A DNA stretch of 64,000 nucleotides. It comes from RGIG1828 sp045541875 (lineage in GTDB: Bacteria > Bacillota > Clostridia > UMGS1810). Made by a program: the position numbers and the translations under genes. Positions 62,701 through 64,000 of the stretch are shown in pieces. Where the stretch lies: the NCBI GenBank assembly GCA_045541875.1, contig JAZQJX010000074.1, forward strand, positions 1-64,000, given 5' to 3'. Positions within the stretch are counted from its first letter, which is position 1; every line of letters begins with the position of its first letter. Below the pieces are notes generated by a model. The model was given only the letters and a program-made list of their open reading frames with translations, did no database searches and was not told the DNA's origin.

Positions 62701-64000
62701 ACCGCATCACCCAGAAGATTACCATTCAGGATCAACTGGAAATAGAAGACGGAGATTCTATGTTCTATTGGTTTATGCATACAAAGGCTGAAATCGAGCT
62801 GGCAGATGACGGCAAATCAGCTGTACTTACCATCGGTAACAAGCAGATTCAGGCAAGACTTATAACGGACGATGAATCTCTGGTATTCACCGTTATGGCA
62901 GCAGAGCCTCTCCCGGGCTCGCCAAACCCTGAGGAACAGAAAAGTACAGAAGGCACAAGAAAACTTGCCGTATATTCACCTTCAGTTTCAAGTGTGAATA
63001 TGGCAGTGGAGTTTGTTCCTCTCCATAATGGTACAACCGATGTAAAAACAGAGCCTCTCACCTCTATGGACTCCTGGAGTCTTAAAGAAAAACCCGGTGT
63101 CATAATAAAGAACAGTTATAGCGAAAATAACGGTAGTGGTGAATACTCATACGGTGAAACCGTTACCATAGATGCAGGTACAAAAGATAATGCCACCTTC
63201 AGCCACTGGGAGGCAGAAGGAATCACTCTGGAAGACCCCACATCTCCCACAGTAACCTTCTCTATGCCTGCAAACAGTGTAATACTTACTGCCAAGTGGC
63301 AGGGACTTGACTTCTTTGACTTTAACTTTGATAACTGGACTTCTGCGGAAGATTTCATAAACTCTGACGGTGAAAGCACAGGATATGGCTGGCAGTCAGG
63401 CTATGCACCTTATTCGGCATCTCTGTATACTGATCCAACTCGCACAGGACAGGGACTGAAAGTAACTACAAGTGCTGATTCACCCCGCAATCACAGTCGA
63501 CTCTATGTGTATCCCGAGGGTCAGGCTGCTTTTGGTGACTATGTACTCTGGACTGAAATTTCCGTAAAATTTGAAGACAGGTTCGTAGGCTTTGGCTGGG
63601 ATCATACAAAAGGAACAGCTCCTATCCGCATAGGCACTGACGGTGTGGTTTACTACTTTGGTTCTGTAGGCAAATCAACTCATGCAAACAACGGATTTTC
63701 TCTTGGTTATCAGCTTGAGCTTGGAAAATGGTATCATATATCTCTGGCAATGGATTGTGCAAATGCTAAAGCAGGGGACGGCGGACCCATTCATTTGTGG
63801 ATAAACGGCAAGAAACTATGCAATGGTGAGCCGAAATACACCAATTCCAGTTTCAAAAAAGAAGAAAATAATTTTAACTACATCCGGTTTGTTGTAGAAA
63901 GCCCCGATGATGGTTATGCAAATGTTTGCATAGATAATTTCAAATTCTACACAACCGAGAGCGTTGACACACATGCAACAGAGGATTTTGAGGGGGCAAG
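59721..64000 (+). CDS. Exported heparinase II/III-like protein, partial at right end
   Basis: An open frame of at least 1426 codons runs off the window. It starts at TTG 59721, 8 nt after AGGGG, with signal peptide KNKTLIIILIFALLSSLVTF. Two discoidin-like modules (about 40-190 and 195-350) have KMIDGSLTGDNYF or KMVDGSFSGDDYY and end YEIYEIEAYE or YQIFEIEAYS. A heparinase-like core spans about 350-1110 (HPRLLIPQGMSV, HFLDVGKMSAAVALGYDW, CRAEGHNTIILTEG). An InlB-like repeat (HWEAEGITLEDPTSPTVTFS) and a LamG-like domain (LELGKWYHISLAMDC) follow. The usual HSHxD motif is absent: the equivalent segment reads KKAVKAMQDFDGTFVFDMMG. Confidence 0.85.
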   Translation, partial: MKNKTLIIILIFALLSSLVTFSNAAEAIESSTNILVYDGVVSSITTSIPTRDATIHPAEKMIDGSLTGDNYFKTHNLKDRTDDLVITINLSDVHSIGSVGVYERFATTNCSDSVKIQVGTSSSLATVISGGSLKSGGNGAAVRNHYVFDKAYQGDTIVITFSGGKGGKDEIYSQYEIYEIEAYENLKIEGNILASHTKDITASIKMSHPTIHPPSKMVDGSFSGDDYYKSINSSDDNTDLVVTIKLDKICLIGQIKVFERYIASYGVCSDSVTIKIGVGTNMTTAVSDGALSTGRSYSAVESVFNIIPRAYGDTIEITFEGTEDRGTSGECTYQIFEIEAYSDTESELYMCKNSPRARVNGYVRHIDETNADVVPEIVDSTFMAPASFLADSLNLEFSGGPHEAKISDTNKSVTFTSGSSTCSSSSGSMIMSAVPYTKHGLLYVPAYALCDAMGIKYESDDCGLFLAGDFAVIDWNNLDQFTLITEKLRDVVYGENPLPSDVIERLKVQNPDNQHPRLLIPQGMSVKNLRTRIQYEPYKTWSEEIIARADSYILDKEKKTFEYVIPDGIRLLNVSERAMKYIGDIAFAYLITGDTHYADEAIDIMMTVCAFPDWNPKHFLDVGKMSAAVALGYDWCYDRLTPSQKETAKNTLINYALRPVMEDYNELPRNRTYYWSSSETSAYPNNWIAVCAGGTTMAALAIGDEELGDFAEAGNVITEGMDRLKDLLDTYLPDGGFLDGTTYWRFAMEYIGYHVGSMRSALGTDYNISNAPGLHITFEWIEKLTGPTGPFNFDTSDDEYVDSPEFILFGEITDNPAYIDFRVNQQINNEGIAPHYKDILWYDNTVDHENKKLPLDFNSRGATNVYVTGAGYDEDDAWAAMYAGYRKKAVKAMQDFDGTFVFDMMGTRWALDYGGEKQTYYNTGYSFTDYYICRAEGHNTIILTEGDEHDHDPYACGRLERTESNDRSSFAVYDLTDQLDDKGASLWRRGMMMDRITQKITIQDQLEIEDGDSMFYWFMHTKAEIELADDGKSAVLTIGNKQIQARLITDDESLVFTVMAAEPLPGSPNPEEQKSTEGTRKLAVYSPSVSSVNMAVEFVPLHNGTTDVKTEPLTSMDSWSLKEKPGVIIKNSYSENNGSGEYSYGETVTIDAGTKDNATFSHWEAEGITLEDPTSPTVTFSMPANSVILTAKWQGLDFFDFNFDNWTSAEDFINSDGESTGYGWQSGYAPYSASLYTDPTRTGQGLKVTTSADSPRNHSRLYVYPEGQAAFGDYVLWTEISVKFEDRFVGFGWDHTKGTAPIRIGTDGVVYYFGSVGKSTHANNGFSLGYQLELGKWYHISLAMDCANAKAGDGGPIHLWINGKKLCNGEPKYTNSSFKKEENNFNYIRFVVESPDDGYANVCIDNFKFYTTESVDTHATEDFEGA

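Noticed and set aside
62025..62780. Minus-strand open frame of 251 codons near the right end
   Set aside because: It is antisense to the partial third lyase-like gene, whose frame stays open from 59721 to the window end with clear domains.
1..64000. CRISPR arrays, insertion sequences or prophage genes
   Set aside because: No regularly spaced repeat array, transposase, integrase or phage structural gene was seen. The XRE regulators alone do not support a prophage.

Overview
The window comes from a low-GC, Gram-positive, endospore-forming member of the Clostridia. The evidence is spoVG, a spoVAC-spoVAD-spoVAE operon, a PrsA-like lipoprotein foldase, ndoAI/ndoA-type mazEF, a HrcA/CIRCE heat-shock operon, L10-leader and L1-type ribosomal autoregulation, AGGAGG-type ribosome binding sites, and large exported proteins with SLH domains. 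An uncultured gut or plant-fibre anaerobe is plausible, but that is inference and I do not name a genus.

Region 1 (1-21.4 kb) is mainly core genome. It holds tRNA-Glu, a foldase, spoVG, murC, mazEF, a GerS-like lipoprotein with a non-canonical start, nnrD, a small membrane protein, a polysaccharide deacetylase, guaB, an NlpC/P60 wall hydrolase with a WalR-like box, three XRE-type regulators and three tandem micro-proteins rich in Cys with one membrane segment each. The ribosomal/transcription cluster rpmG-secE-nusG-rplK-rplA-rplJ-rplL follows, with two L1-site mimics and an L10 leader plus attenuator. It ends at rplL with two terminators, and rpoB/rpoC do not follow. A PocR/AraC regulator, a GH28-like beta-helix protein and the spoVA operon come next.

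Region 2 (21.5-33.9 kb) has two tRNA-Leu genes, a four-gene oxidoreductase operon (two MDR dehydrogenases, Gfo/Idh/MocA and an extended SDR) divergent from an AraC regulator, an amidohydrolase with hemW, and hrcA-grpE-dnaK-dnaJ.

Region 3 (33.9-64 kb) is an accessory carbohydrate island. At its left edge two broken genes (an AraC tail and a GH5 tail) abut at a deletion junction. Next are a cytosolic heparinase II/III-like protein with a TIM-barrel partner, then a DeoR regulator, a rhamnulokinase-like FGGY kinase, two amidohydrolases, a xylose-isomerase-like TIM barrel, a class III aminotransferase and an SDR. A large apparent operon of exported proteins follows: an exported paralogue of the cytosolic heparinase-like protein, an exported beta-sandwich protein, two SLH proteins, another beta-sandwich protein, and a third heparinase-like protein that runs off the right end and lacks the usual His motif. 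No transporter is encoded in the island. My working interpretation is that a wall-anchored apparatus cleaves an acidic, possibly rhamnose-containing polysaccharide outside the cell, and that cytosolic lyase, kinase, isomerase, lactonase-like and dehydrogenase enzymes process the products. The substrate and the pathway order are not established by the sequence.
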